A stretch of 64,000 bases of DNA from Brucella anthropi ATCC 49188 (GTDB lineage: Bacteria; Pseudomonadota; Alphaproteobacteria; Rhizobiales; Rhizobiaceae). How positions within the stretch are numbered: position 1 is the stretch's first letter; each line of letters opens with the position of its first letter. Shown one piece after another: positions 35,804 to 45,313 of this stretch. The stretch is from assembly GCF_000017405.1 (NCBI RefSeq), contig NC_009668.1, forward strand, positions 1,080,001 through 1,144,000, read 5' to 3'. The notes beneath the pieces are model-generated. The model saw nothing but the letters and a program-made list of their open reading frames with translations. It did not search any database and had not been told where the DNA came from. The position numbers were made by a program, and so were the translations under genes.

Positions 35804-36976
35804 ATGAAGAAAATTGCATTCACCGCGCTTGCGGTCTTTTCACTCACAGCATCAGCAGCTTATGCCGATGTGGTAAAGGTCGGCGTCATTGGTCCATTTT
35901 CAGGCCCGTTTGCTCTTCAGGGCAAGAACTTCAAGGCCGGTATCGACGCCTATATGACAGAGCACGGCAACACGATCGGCGATGACACTGTCGAGATCGT
36001 TTATCGCGATGTGCCGCAGGCCGATCCTGCGCAATCGAAGGCGCTTGCGCAGGAACTCGTGGTCAAGGAAGGCGTGCAGTATCTTGCTGGCTTCTATTTC
36101 ACCCCTGACGCCATGGCGGTTACGCCCATTCTCAAACAGGGCAATGTGCCGATGGTCGTCATGAATGCCGCCACCTCTTCCATTGTCACGAAGAGCCCTT
36201 ATGTGGTGCGCACCTCGTTCACCACATGGCAAACGTCAACCCCGATCGCAAAGGTTGCACTCGACAAGGGTGTGAAGAAAGTCATCTCGGTTGTCAGCGA
36301 TTACGGGCCGGGCGTGGATGCGGAAAACGCTTTCAAGGCAGCGTTCACAGAAGCCGGTGGCGAAGTGGTCGAAGCTATTCGCATGCCGCTCGCTACGAAC
36401 GATTTCAGTCCTATCATGCAGCGTATCAAAGACTCTGGCGCGCAAGGCGTGTTCGCTTTTCTGCCGTCTGGACCAACCACGCTCGGTTTCATGAAATCCT
36501 ATGTCGACAACGGATTGAAAGGCTCGGGCATTCAGCTTTTTGCTCCAGGTGACCTGACACAGGAATCCGATCTTCCCGCACTCGGAGAAAATGCTCTCGG
36601 TGTTCTGACGACTTTCCACTATGCAGTCTCGCATGACTCGCCAGAAAACAAGAAGTTTGTCGAGGAAGCTCGAAAGGCCATCGGCAATCCTGTGGAATTG
36701 TCCTTCCCTTCGGTCGGCGCTTATGATGGCATGCATGTCATCTACAAGATGATCGAAGCGACCAGCGGTGAAAAAGATGCTGAAAAAGCGGTAGAGTCCG
36801 TGAAAGGCATGGAATGGATCAGTCCTCGCGGCCCTGTATCCATCGATCCCGAAAGCCGCCATATGACGCAGAACATCTATCTGCGCGAAGTAGCCAAGGC
36901 TGATGACGGCACTTACTATAACAAGGAAATTCAAACCTTCGAGAAGCAGGGCGACCCCGGCCTAAAAGCTCAATAA
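35804..36976 (+). CDS. Branched-chain-type ABC transporter binding protein, possible aromatic acid binder
   Basis: The 390-residue periplasmic protein of the family 5/6 binding type starts at ATG 35804 behind GGGAGGAG with a signal peptide ending ASAAYA. The core begins VVKVGVIGPFSGPFALQGKN. Family members bind branched-chain amino acids, amides or aromatic acids. The FTTWQTSTPIAKVAL region and the place just after pcaB make an aromatic acid such as 4-hydroxybenzoate or protocatechuate a reasonable candidate; a purine is another, given the adenine deaminase next door. An intercistronic hairpin at 37058-37095 follows. Confidence 0.85.
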   Translation: MKKIAFTALAVFSLTASAAYADVVKVGVIGPFSGPFALQGKNFKAGIDAYMTEHGNTIGDDTVEIVYRDVPQADPAQSKALAQELVVKEGVQYLAGFYFTPDAMAVTPILKQGNVPMVVMNAATSSIVTKSPYVVRTSFTTWQTSTPIAKVALDKGVKKVISVVSDYGPGVDAENAFKAAFTEAGGEVVEAIRMPLATNDFSPIMQRIKDSGAQGVFAFLPSGPTTLGFMKSYVDNGLKGSGIQLFAPGDLTQESDLPALGENALGVLTTFHYAVSHDSPENKKFVEEARKAIGNPVELSFPSVGAYDGMHVIYKMIEATSGEKDAEKAVESVKGMEWISPRGPVSIDPESRHMTQNIYLREVAKADDGTYYNKEIQTFEKQGDPGLKAQ

Positions 36977-37057
36977 CTCCGGCATTCAAGAGTTAACGCC
37001 TTGATGCCTGAGCAGGCGTAAAGCGCGCACTCATGGCTCACAACTGCTTATTTTAAC

Positions 37058-37095
37058 GCGTACCCGAAAACCTTTTCGCGTTTTTCGGGATACGC
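37058..37095 (+). repeat. Stem-loop between binding protein and permease, RIME-like
   Basis: GCGTA-CCCGAAAA (37058-37070) pairs with TTTTCGGG-A-TACGC (37082-37095) with one bulge. The CCCGAAAA and TTTTCGGGAT core resembles extragenic palindromes common in rhizobia and Brucella relatives. It may keep binding-protein mRNA in excess. Confidence 0.5.
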
Positions 37096-37111
37096 CCAAC
37101 AGGACCACTCA

Positions 37112-37981
37112 ATGCAGACTGTGCTCAGCATTGCTGTCGATGCCCTCGCCTATGGCATGGTGCTTTTCGTCATTTCCATCGGCCTTTCGGTCACCATGGG
37201 CTTGATGCGCGTCGTCAATCTCGCTCACGGCGCATTTGCAATGATCGGCGGCTATTTTGCATCCTATGCTGCCCAGCAGCTTGGCCTCAATTACGGCTTT
37301 GCGATCATCATCGCGGTCGTCGGCACGATGATAATCGCCGTTCCCGTGGAGAGATTGCTCTATCGGCGCATTTATGGGGCGCCTGAACTGACGCAGGTGC
37401 TGATGACCATCGGTATCACTTTCTGCATTATCGGTCTCACCAACTATATATTCGGACCAACGCTGAAGACCATTCCTTTGCCTGAAATGTTGCGTGGATC
37501 TGTCGATCTCGGCTTTCGGGCAATTGCCAAGCATCGCATCTTTGCAATCGGGTGCGGCTTCGCGGTGGCCCTTGGTCTTTGGTACATCATCGAACGCACT
37601 GCCTTCGGCGTGAAACTGCGCGCTGCCGTCGACAATGCCAACATGGCGGCTGCACTCGGTGTCAGAACCGAAATCGTTTACGCCATCAGCTTTGCGCTTG
37701 CCATTGGGCTTGCAGCTTTCGGCGGTGTCGTCGGCGCCGAACTTCTACCTGTCGAACCCTACTATGCACTCCGCTACATGGTGACATTTCTGGTCGTCGT
37801 CTCTGTCGGCGGCGCAGGCTCCATACCCGGAGCGCTGATTGCCTGCCTCCTGCTCGGAGCAATCGATACAACCGGGCGTTATCTGGCACCGGAATATGGC
37901 GAGTTCTTCTTCTATCTGGCAGTAATCGTCATTGTGACGCTGTTCCCGCGTGGTCTTGCAGGAAGGCTGGCCAAAAAATGA
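37112..37981 (+). CDS. Branched-chain-type ABC transporter permease (LivH-like)
   Basis: The 289-residue membrane protein has about eight hydrophobic segments, the LivH-type opening MVLFVISIGLSVTMGLMRVV, the NLAHGAFAMIGGY region and the GSIPGALIACLLLG end. It forms half of the importer channel. Its stop overlaps the LivM-type start by four bases. Confidence 0.9.
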   Translation: MQTVLSIAVDALAYGMVLFVISIGLSVTMGLMRVVNLAHGAFAMIGGYFASYAAQQLGLNYGFAIIIAVVGTMIIAVPVERLLYRRIYGAPELTQVLMTIGITFCIIGLTNYIFGPTLKTIPLPEMLRGSVDLGFRAIAKHRIFAIGCGFAVALGLWYIIERTAFGVKLRAAVDNANMAAALGVRTEIVYAISFALAIGLAAFGGVVGAELLPVEPYYALRYMVTFLVVVSVGGAGSIPGALIACLLLGAIDTTGRYLAPEYGEFFFYLAVIVIVTLFPRGLAGRLAKK

Positions 37982-38964
37982 CCGATATGACGCAAGCTCT
38001 CTCCCAATACCGTCACTCCTATGCGGGTCTTGCTGGCGTAGCAGCAATTATCGCTGCCAGTATTTGCGGCTGGTTTTTGTTCCCCGACAATCTGGCGCTG
38101 CTGACACGCATCATTGCCATTGCCTTGCTCGTATTGTCACTCGATCTGGTGACGGGCTATTGCGGTATAGCAACGCTCGGCCATGCTGCTTTGTTTGGCG
38201 CTGGTGCCTATGGTGCCGGCATCGCTGCTGCCCATTTCGGTATTACCGACCCGATCCTGATGACACTTATCGGTCTTGTTGCAGGAGCTATCACCGGGCT
38301 TGTTTCCGGAGCCGTTATTCTGCGCGCACACGGGCTCGCTCAACTCGTTCTATCGATTGCCGTTGTTCATCTGTTCCACGAAGCTGCAAACAAGGCATCA
38401 AGCTGGACCGGCGGCAGTGACGGACTAAGCGGCATTTCACCCGATCCGATCTTTGGCATGTTCGAGTTCGATCTCTACGGACACACGGTCTATGTCTATG
38501 CCGTATTCCTGCTGCTCGTTTCGTTCATCTTCCTACGTTATGTTGTTCGTTCACCCTTCGGTATGCTTTGCCGAGGTGTGAAAGAAGACCCGATCCGCAT
38601 TCATGCCATGGGCGCTTCGGTCCAGTCAGCACAGCTTCGCATGTATGTCATTTCGGGCGCTGTTGCTGGCATCGGTGGCGCGCTGAACGCCATTTCAACG
38701 CAGGTTGTCGGACTAGACAGTCTTAGCTTCACCATGTCGGCGGAAGCTTTGGTAATGCTGGTTCTCGGTGGCACGGGATCGCTGTTCGGAGGACTGATCG
38801 GCACAGTTGTCTTCATGTGGTTCGAAGACCTCGTCTCTGCTGCGAACCCCTTCCACTGGCTTACAATGGTTGGGGTTCTGCTGATCGCCGTCGTGCTATT
38901 CGCGCCGCGCGGCCTCTATGGAACCGTCGCCTATTACTTTGAAAAGAAGGCGCGCCGCAAATGA
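37978..38964 (+). CDS. Branched-chain-type ABC transporter permease (LivM-like)
   Basis: The 328-residue membrane protein begins at ATG 37978 overlapping the LivH stop; an in-frame extension upstream runs through livH and is not real. Family regions are DLVTGYCGIATLGHAALFGAGA and LGGTGSLFGGLIGTVVF. It completes the channel and overlaps the first ATPase gene by four bases. Confidence 0.9.
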   Translation: MTDMTQALSQYRHSYAGLAGVAAIIAASICGWFLFPDNLALLTRIIAIALLVLSLDLVTGYCGIATLGHAALFGAGAYGAGIAAAHFGITDPILMTLIGLVAGAITGLVSGAVILRAHGLAQLVLSIAVVHLFHEAANKASSWTGGSDGLSGISPDPIFGMFEFDLYGHTVYVYAVFLLLVSFIFLRYVVRSPFGMLCRGVKEDPIRIHAMGASVQSAQLRMYVISGAVAGIGGALNAISTQVVGLDSLSFTMSAEALVMLVLGGTGSLFGGLIGTVVFMWFEDLVSAANPFHWLTMVGVLLIAVVLFAPRGLYGTVAYYFEKKARRK

Positions 38965-39710
38965 GTACCGTGTTTGAAGTAACGAAACTGCACAAAAGTT
39001 TCGGCGGTCTGGCAGTTACAAACGATGTTTCGCTCAGTATGGCGAAAGGCGACCGCGTCGCCCTCATTGGTCCCAATGGAGCGGGCAAGACCACTTTCGT
39101 CAATCTGGTTACAGGCAACCTCGCGGCAACTTCTGGCACCGTGGCATTGGATGGAGAGAGCGTCTCCCGGCTCAACGCCATGCAGCGCGTCAGGCGTGGA
39201 CTGGTGCGTTCATTTCAGGTGACCCGTCTCTTCTTCGACATGACACCCGAAGAACACGTGGCTCTTGCTGTTTTGCAACGCGAAGGCAAGACGGGACGTA
39301 TTCTCGGAAACTATCGCAAAATGCCTGAAGTCATGGATGAAGTGCGCGATATTCTCGATACGCTCGGGCTTCGGCATCTCGGACAGTTGCGGGTGAGTGA
39401 GATCGCATATGGCCAACAGCGGCTTCTGGAGATTGCACTTGCATTGGCGCTTCGACCCAAAGTTCTGCTGCTTGATGAACCAGCTGCGGGTGTTCCACAG
39501 AGCGACACGGGCCGCATTGAGGAAGCGCTCGACCGACTACCGGCCGATCTGGCAGTACTCATGATCGAGCACGATATGGACCTCGTTTTTCGCTTCGCAA
39601 AGCGTGTGGTCGTTCTAGCTGCCGGAACTGTGATCTTTGACGGATTGCCGGAAGACGTCGTGCAGGATGCCCGCGTCCGCGAAGCCTATCTCGGGAGCTA
39701 TGCGCAATGA
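38961..39710 (+). CDS. Branched-chain-type ABC transporter ATPase (LivG-like)
   Basis: The 249-residue ATPase has Walker A GPNGAGKTT, Walker B VLLLDEPAAGV and switch IEHDMD. The signature is degenerate (VSEIAYGQQR), as is usual in LivG proteins. It overlaps its neighbours by four bases on both sides. Confidence 0.91.
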   Translation: MSTVFEVTKLHKSFGGLAVTNDVSLSMAKGDRVALIGPNGAGKTTFVNLVTGNLAATSGTVALDGESVSRLNAMQRVRRGLVRSFQVTRLFFDMTPEEHVALAVLQREGKTGRILGNYRKMPEVMDEVRDILDTLGLRHLGQLRVSEIAYGQQRLLEIALALALRPKVLLLDEPAAGVPQSDTGRIEEALDRLPADLAVLMIEHDMDLVFRFAKRVVVLAAGTVIFDGLPEDVVQDARVREAYLGSYAQ

Positions 39711-40423
39711 GTGCCGCCTCGCTTGAAATTCGCAATCTCTCCTCCGGTTACGGCCCCACGCGCGTCATCGAGAATGTATCGTTCAAAGCAGAACCGGGAT
39801 CGCGACTTGCCATTCTGGGCCGCAATGGTGTCGGCAAGACCAGCCTCTTTGCCACTATCGCAGGGCAAACGCGCCGTTATGGCGGTGAAATTCTGCTGAA
39901 TGGGAAGAATATCGCCACGCTTCCATCAGCCGCGCGCGCAATTGCTGGCCTCGGCTACGTGCCGCAAACCCGCGATGTTTTCCCGACCCTCACTGTCGAA
40001 GAAAATCTCTTCGTTGGCCTCAAAAACCGACCAAAGAATGCGCTCGAAGAAGCCTATGCGATGTTTCCGCGTCTTAAGGAACGACGCAGCAATCTTGGGT
40101 CGCAGCTTTCCGGGGGAGAACAACAGATGCTTTCCACCGCGCGCAGCATTCTCGGGCGACCGACAGTGCTGCTGCTCGATGAGCCGCTGGAAGGGCTTGC
40201 TCCTGTCATCTGTGAAGAACTGATGGCTGCTTTCTCGACACTTGCGCAGAAGGGAGACATGACGATTCTGCTTGTCGAACAGCGCATCCAGAGTGCACTC
40301 GATTTTGCCGATCACGTCATCATACTGGAACGTGGGCGCATCGCATGGTCTGGCACTTCAGCAGAACTCACCGAAAACCAGCAGACCGTCGAAGAACTGC
40401 TGGGTGTCGGCGGGTTGCATTGA
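39707..40423 (+). CDS. Branched-chain-type ABC transporter ATPase (LivF-like)
   Basis: The 238-residue ATPase has Walker A GRNGVGKTS, signature LSGGEQQML, Walker B LLLDEPLEGLAP and switch VEQRI, all typical of LivF. It ends the five-gene importer operon. Its TGA stop (40421-40423) directly abuts the stop of the convergent adenine deaminase gene. Confidence 0.91.
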   Translation: MSAASLEIRNLSSGYGPTRVIENVSFKAEPGSRLAILGRNGVGKTSLFATIAGQTRRYGGEILLNGKNIATLPSAARAIAGLGYVPQTRDVFPTLTVEENLFVGLKNRPKNALEEAYAMFPRLKERRSNLGSQLSGGEQQMLSTARSILGRPTVLLLDEPLEGLAPVICEELMAAFSTLAQKGDMTILLVEQRIQSALDFADHVIILERGRIAWSGTSAELTENQQTVEELLGVGGLH

Positions 40424-42115
40424 TCAGTTCCCGACAAATGCAAATTTGTCGACGTCCACGAGGCCGCGATCAGTGATCTTGAGATGCGGGATCACAGGCA
40501 AGGCGATGAAGGCCAGTTGCAAGAATGGCTCCTCCAGAACGGAACCCAGTTCTTCCGCTGCATGACGCAGCACGCGAAGCTGGTCGCGGACAGTTTCATA
40601 TGGTTCGGCGCTCATCAATCCGGCAATGGGCAAAGGCATTTCAGCCAACACCTTGCCATCTCGCACGACAACGAAACCACCTTCAATTTCGCCCAACCGA
40701 TTGGCAGCTGCAGCAATATCTTCGTCTGACGTGCCAACCACACAGATATTATGGCTGTCATGACTGACGGTTGACGCGATTGCACCTGATTTCAAGCCGA
40801 AGCCGTGCACAAAGCCGGTCGCAATATTTCCATTTTTGCCGTGACGTTCGACAACGGCAATCTTGACTACATCTTTTTCGAAATCGGGTTCAACGCCGTT
40901 CGGGCCAACCTTCAGATCGAATTCGAGGCTTTCCGTTATGATCTTGCCCGGAATTATACCGATTGCACGCGTCTTGCCGCTGTTGGAATGAGAGCGGAAA
41001 CTGGAAGCGCTGACTTTCGATGCCTTGACGCTATTGCGCCCGACAGGAGCAACAGTCTTGCGAGCGGCAAACAAATCCTCTGAAATCACCCTGCCCGCCG
41101 ACAACACGATTTCAGCGTGACAACCTTCGAGACTATCCACCACAACAAGGTCGGCGCGCTGGCCCGGCGCAACCAGACCGCGATCAAAAAGACCGAAAGC
41201 GCGGGCGGCAGAAACGCTAGCGGCCCGGTAGATGGCAATCGGCTCCACGCCGCCTGCAATCGCCGTGCGGATAAGATAATCGAGGTGGCCCTGATCGGCA
41301 ATATCGAGCGGATTCCGGTCATCTGTGCACAGTGCCAAAAACTGCGCGTGGCGCTCGGTAATGATCGGCATAAGCGCTTTCAGATCCTTGGAAACTGACC
41401 CTTCGCGCACCAATACATGCATGCCCTTACGCATCTTTTCCAGCGCTTCTTCCGCACTTGTCGCCTCGTGTTCGGTGCGAATACCTGCGGAAATATAGCC
41501 GTTCAGATCGAGCCCGCGCAGAAGCGGCGCATGACCATCAATATGGCGTCCCTGAAACGCTTTGAGCTTCGCCATGCATTCGGGATCTTTCGCCAGAACA
41601 CCTGGAAAATTCATGAACTCCGCAAGACCGATCACCTTGGGATGGTCAGCAAAAGGCAACAGATCATCGATCAGAAGCTCGGCGCCAGACGTTTCCATAT
41701 GGGTCGCGGGCACACAGCTTGAAAGCTGCACGCGGATATCCATGACGGTTTCCAACGCGCTATCGAGGAAAAACTTTATGCCTTCAGCACCCAGCACATT
41801 CGCAATCTCGTGCGGGTCGCAAATGACCGTGGTAACGCCCTGTGGCAATACACACCGGTCGAACTCATGCGGCGTTACGTGGGAAGATTCTATGTGAAGA
41901 TGCGTATCGATAAATCCCGGCACGACGATCCGTCCGGAAATGTCGATTTCATGCTTGCCCTGATAGTTGCCGAATGTTCCAACAATCCGGTCACCGCAGA
42001 TTGCGATGTCACTTTCAACAAGTTCACCGGTTACGAGATCGAAGAAACGGCCGCCCTTCAGCACGATGTCGGCAGGTTCCCGACCTGCGCCCTGATCGAT
42101 CATCCGTTCCAGCAT
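40424..42115 (-). CDS. ade: Adenine deaminase
   Basis: The 563-residue amidohydrolase deaminates adenine to hypoxanthine. Metal-binding residues are in [11 protein letters not shown] (about residue 70), with GHAPLLRG and ALCTDDRNP later in the barrel. The C-terminal domain typical of Ade follows ([16 protein letters not shown]). The length fits the Ade family rather than adenosine deaminase-type enzymes. The ATG at 42115 lies 7 bases after GAGG. It converges with the importer operon without any spacer. Confidence 0.93.
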   Translation of the reverse strand: MLERMIDQGAGREPADIVLKGGRFFDLVTGELVESDIAICGDRIVGTFGNYQGKHEIDISGRIVVPGFIDTHLHIESSHVTPHEFDRCVLPQGVTTVICDPHEIANVLGAEGIKFFLDSALETVMDIRVQLSSCVPATHMETSGAELLIDDLLPFADHPKVIGLAEFMNFPGVLAKDPECMAKLKAFQGRHIDGHAPLLRGLDLNGYISAGIRTEHEATSAEEALEKMRKGMHVLVREGSVSKDLKALMPIITERHAQFLALCTDDRNPLDIADQGHLDYLIRTAIAGGVEPIAIYRAASVSAARAFGLFDRGLVAPGQRADLVVVDSLEGCHAEIVLSAGRVISEDLFAARKTVAPVGRNSVKASKVSASSFRSHSNSGKTRAIGIIPGKIITESLEFDLKVGPNGVEPDFEKDVVKIAVVERHGKNGNIATGFVHGFGLKSGAIASTVSHDSHNICVVGTSDEDIAAAANRLGEIEGGFVVVRDGKVLAEMPLPIAGLMSAEPYETVRDQLRVLRHAAEELGSVLEEPFLQLAFIALPVIPHLKITDRGLVDVDKFAFVGN

Positions 42116-42164
42116 CACGTCACCTCACATTCGGAATCAATTGTCGAAAGTTACCACAATGCAA

Positions 42165-42197
42165 GACGCGGCGGTAAGGTCACCCTTCCGCCGCGTC
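42165..42197 (-). terminator. Terminator of the peptide-use operon
   Basis: GACGCGGCGG (42165-42174) pairs with CCGCCGCGTC (42188-42197); after a one-base bulge AAGG pairs with CCTT around TCAC. It lies 22 bases after the serine hydrolase stop on the minus strand. The T-run beyond it is weak. Confidence 0.7.
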
Positions 42198-42218
42198 CAT
42201 AACCCACGAATGTCCAGA

Positions 42219-43727
42219 TTACCGGACGTATTCGATCATTCTGGCTCGGCTGAGAACGAGCTCGACCCGATTGTCATCAAGCTTATGCAGACAGACGCGC
42301 TTGGTCCAAGGGCCGTCATGCAACGTAAACAGCGCGCGCCCCTGACCGAGGTCTTCCAGCGGCATGGCTCGGCGTGCCGGGCCTATACCCATGATGAGGT
42401 GACCATCCTTGATATCGAAACTGGCGCCATAGGGCGATGCCTGCCAGTGGCCGTCGAGTTCCCGGCACACAGGTTTCGGTGTCACCGGCTTCAACCGGCG
42501 AGATACGTAACCAATCTCACCCTCCAGTTCCGTACCCGTCCAGCGGAGTTCAACCGGCGAAGACGGCGACAGGGATGAGAACCAGCCATCGCCGATATCG
42601 TAAAGCGTGTCTTCGGAATCAAGCCAGTTGGCTATACCGTTGCGCATTTCCAGCCAGAACGGTCCACTCTCCGTCACATAAAGCCCGTCGGGGATCGTGC
42701 AATTGGTCTCTGGCAACGACAATCCGTTGAGAGCGGCCATGCAATCTCGCGCCATCTTATAGGTGTTGGCGTCTTCACGATTTGAAACAACAATCATGCC
42801 GGTTTTCGCGGCTGGATCGAGCAGAAAATAGCTCTTGTAGCCGGGATGCGAGCCACCATGTCCAACAAACCGCTTGCCAGCCACTTCGTTCCACCGCAGC
42901 CCAAGACCGTAACCGGTTACTCGTCTGTCAGAGAGACGACGGTCAGCTGACAGTTTATCGAGCAAACCTTTGAACACGCCCTCGCCATTAACAAGTGCTT
43001 GTGCCCATTTGGTCAGCGCCATGCCACTGCCAGTCAGGCTGCCAGAAGCCGAAATGTGCAGGCCAGCAGAGCTGAGCTGCCATTTTTCGTCAGACTTCCA
43101 GTAACCGGGAACCAGGCCCGCGACCGGATCATTCCAGACGTCCGGCGCTTCCATGAAAATATCGAGAGGCAGCGCAATATCCGATTTAACGAAATCATTG
43201 AAGCGAAACCCTTTTCGCTCCAGTGCAGCTTCCACCAGACGATAACCGGTGTTGGAATACGAAATTTCCGAACCCGCTTCGAAATTGAGCCGGTTGAGAG
43301 AAGCAAGGTAATCCAGAAGCTGACCCGCTTCCGTTTCTGTATAAACAGACAGCCCCAGAAGTGTGAGGCATTCCCGCGTATCGGGCAGACCACCAGTCAT
43401 GTCGAGTGCACGCCCCACGGTGACATCGGCTAGTGGACTTTGCAACTCCGGCAGATGGTCGCCGAGCCGATCCTCGAGGCCGATGATATCGCTGTGCTTG
43501 AGAACCATCGCACAAAACGCATGTTTCGTGACTGATGCGTAGCGAACGACTGTATTCGCCGTGAACGGCACGCCCGTAGACAGGTTTTCAAGCCCGCTCG
43601 CATAGGCAAATTTCACTCCATCTGGGCCGAAACCGATGATGACGCCACCCGGCTCATCCGTGGCCCAGGTTCTCGACAAGACTTTCGCGGCAAGCGAAGC
43701 CGCATTCCAGTCAGCATGCGTTGACAT
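42219..43727 (-). CDS. Serine hydrolase of the beta-lactamase/D-aminopeptidase family
   Basis: The 502-residue protein has class C/penicillin-recognising motifs: SxxK in ASVTKHAF (about residue 66), YxN in SYSNTGY and HxG in VGHGGSHPG. After the catalytic domain (about 330 residues) come two barrel-like C-terminal domains, giving the size and layout of Ochrobactrum D-aminopeptidase (about 520 residues), which removes N-terminal D-amino acids. No signal peptide is seen, so it probably acts in the cytoplasm on imported peptides. It is last in an operon with a dpp-type importer. An esterase or another peptidase activity is possible. Confidence 0.8.
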   Translation of the reverse strand: MSTHADWNAASLAAKVLSRTWATDEPGGVIIGFGPDGVKFAYASGLENLSTGVPFTANTVVRYASVTKHAFCAMVLKHSDIIGLEDRLGDHLPELQSPLADVTVGRALDMTGGLPDTRECLTLLGLSVYTETEAGQLLDYLASLNRLNFEAGSEISYSNTGYRLVEAALERKGFRFNDFVKSDIALPLDIFMEAPDVWNDPVAGLVPGYWKSDEKWQLSSAGLHISASGSLTGSGMALTKWAQALVNGEGVFKGLLDKLSADRRLSDRRVTGYGLGLRWNEVAGKRFVGHGGSHPGYKSYFLLDPAAKTGMIVVSNREDANTYKMARDCMAALNGLSLPETNCTIPDGLYVTESGPFWLEMRNGIANWLDSEDTLYDIGDGWFSSLSPSSPVELRWTGTELEGEIGYVSRRLKPVTPKPVCRELDGHWQASPYGASFDIKDGHLIMGIGPARRAMPLEDLGQGRALFTLHDGPWTKRVCLHKLDDNRVELVLSRARMIEYVR

Positions 43728-43737
43728 GAAAACTCCG

Positions 43738-44478
43738 TCAGGCAGGTTCTTCCAGATTGACGCTTAGCGCGCGCAATTCTGTGGTATGCGGATGTGTCGT
43801 TCGCCCAGCGCGCAAATCATCGGCGCTAAGCTGTTCCACCATCTCGCCATGTTGCATCACCCCCACCTGCGGGCAGAGATGCGCGATCACAGCGAGATTG
43901 TGGCTCACCAGCACATAAGTGAGATTCTTTTCAGCGCGCAAGTCCGCGAGAAGATTGAGAATTTCAGCCTGTACCGAGACATCAAGCGCCGATGTCGGTT
44001 CGTCCAGTAGCAGAACTTCCGGTTCGGCGATCAGGGCTCGCGCGATTGCCACGCGCTGGCGTTGTCCGCCCGAAAGCTGGTGCGGAAAACGGAACCGCGC
44101 AGCTTTGGGCAACGCGACTTCGTCAAGAACCTTTTCAATACGCTTATCGATATCGCCGATACCATGAACCAGCAGAAGCTCGCTCAGGATACGGTCGATG
44201 GTCTGGCGTGGATGCAGTGAGCCAAAGGGATCCTGAAACACCATCTGCACCTGACGGAAGAAGGCGGGTGTGCGCTTTGGAGCAACGTCCTTCCCGTCGA
44301 AAGCGATGCGGCCACTCCATTGTTCGTTGAGACCCGCCATTGCGCGCAGAATAGTGGATTTACCCGAGCCGCTTTCACCAACAATTCCAAAGCTCCCGCC
44401 CTTCTCGACATTGAAGGACACACCCTTGACGACTTCATGCTCGTTGAAGCTGATACGAAGTTGATCAATGACTATCAT
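43738..44478 (-). CDS. Peptide ABC transporter ATPase (DppF-like)
   Basis: The 246-residue ATPase has Walker [10 protein letters not shown], signature [15 protein letters not shown], Walker [12 protein letters not shown] and switch SHNLAV. It is short, lacking the oligopeptide-family C-terminal extension with cysteines. It overlaps the partner ATPase by four bases and precedes the serine hydrolase by 10 bases. Confidence 0.89.
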   Translation of the reverse strand: MIVIDQLRISFNEHEVVKGVSFNVEKGGSFGIVGESGSGKSTILRAMAGLNEQWSGRIAFDGKDVAPKRTPAFFRQVQMVFQDPFGSLHPRQTIDRILSELLLVHGIGDIDKRIEKVLDEVALPKAARFRFPHQLSGGQRQRVAIARALIAEPEVLLLDEPTSALDVSVQAEILNLLADLRAEKNLTYVLVSHNLAVIAHLCPQVGVMQHGEMVEQLSADDLRAGRTTHPHTTELRALSVNLEEPA

Positions 44479-45305
44479 GAGTTCAGCCAGCTTTCTTCGC
44501 GATTAAGAACCGGCAATCGATCACGAGGATGCATGAGCGATGGAATGCAATTGAGAAGCCCCTTCGTATAAGGATGCTCAGCACGCACAAGTTCGGCGGC
44601 TTTCAATTCTTCCATGACACGGCCCATATACATGACCATGACACGGTCGCAGAAATGCGACACGAGTGGAAGATCGTGGCTGATGAGGAGAAGTCCCATT
44701 CCGCGCTTGGAAACCAAATCGTCGATCAGGCGAAGAATTTCCGCCTGAACGGTAGCGTCGAGCGCGGATGTCGGCTCGTCAGCAATGAGCAGTTCGGGAT
44801 CGGGCGCCAGCATCATGGCGATCATGACACGTTGGCCCATGCCACCAGAAACTTCGTGTGGATAAAGCTTTGCCACGTCGCGCGGATTGCGGATCATAAC
44901 CTGATCCAGAAGATCAACCGCAGCATCCATTGCCTGACGTTTGCTACCGCCTTTGTGAGTACGCCACGCTTCAGCTACCTGCACGCCAATGGTCTTGACC
45001 GGGTTAAGCGAATATTTGGGGTCCTGAAGAATAAAGCCTGCCCGCTTGCCGCGTATCTGACGCATGCCACGTTCGGTGGCTGACAGAATGTCGATGCCAT
45101 CGAATGAAAGCTTGTCGGCCTTCACTTCAGCGATTGGCGGCAGCAATTTCATGAGGGCTCGCGCGGTCAAGGACTTGCCCGAGCCACTTTCACCGACAAT
45201 GCCCAGTTTTTCACGACCAAGCTGAAGCGAGATCCCGCGAACAGCATCGAAACGGCTGGTGCGCGTTTCAAAGCTGATCTGCAGATTTTTAATATCAACC
45301 AGCAT
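44475..45305 (-). CDS. Peptide ABC transporter ATPase (DppD-like)
   Basis: The 276-residue ATPase has Walker [10 protein letters not shown], signature VSGGMGQRVMIAMML, Walker [13 protein letters not shown] and switch SHDLPL. The variant signature SGGMGQR is usual in DppD-type subunits. The start at 45305 (MLVDIKNLQISF) gives a normal N-terminus; the frame extends upstream into the permease gene. It follows DppC by 8 bases. Confidence 0.89.
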   Translation of the reverse strand: MLVDIKNLQISFETRTSRFDAVRGISLQLGREKLGIVGESGSGKSLTARALMKLLPPIAEVKADKLSFDGIDILSATERGMRQIRGKRAGFILQDPKYSLNPVKTIGVQVAEAWRTHKGGSKRQAMDAAVDLLDQVMIRNPRDVAKLYPHEVSGGMGQRVMIAMMLAPDPELLIADEPTSALDATVQAEILRLIDDLVSKRGMGLLLISHDLPLVSHFCDRVMVMYMGRVMEELKAAELVRAEHPYTKGLLNCIPSLMHPRDRLPVLNREESWLNS

Positions 45306-45313
45306 CTGTTCTC

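Noticed and set aside
37552..37977. Upstream extension of the LivM-type permease
   Set aside because: The extra N-terminus is rich in Arg and Cys and out of frame with livH; the ATG at 37978 gives the normal protein.
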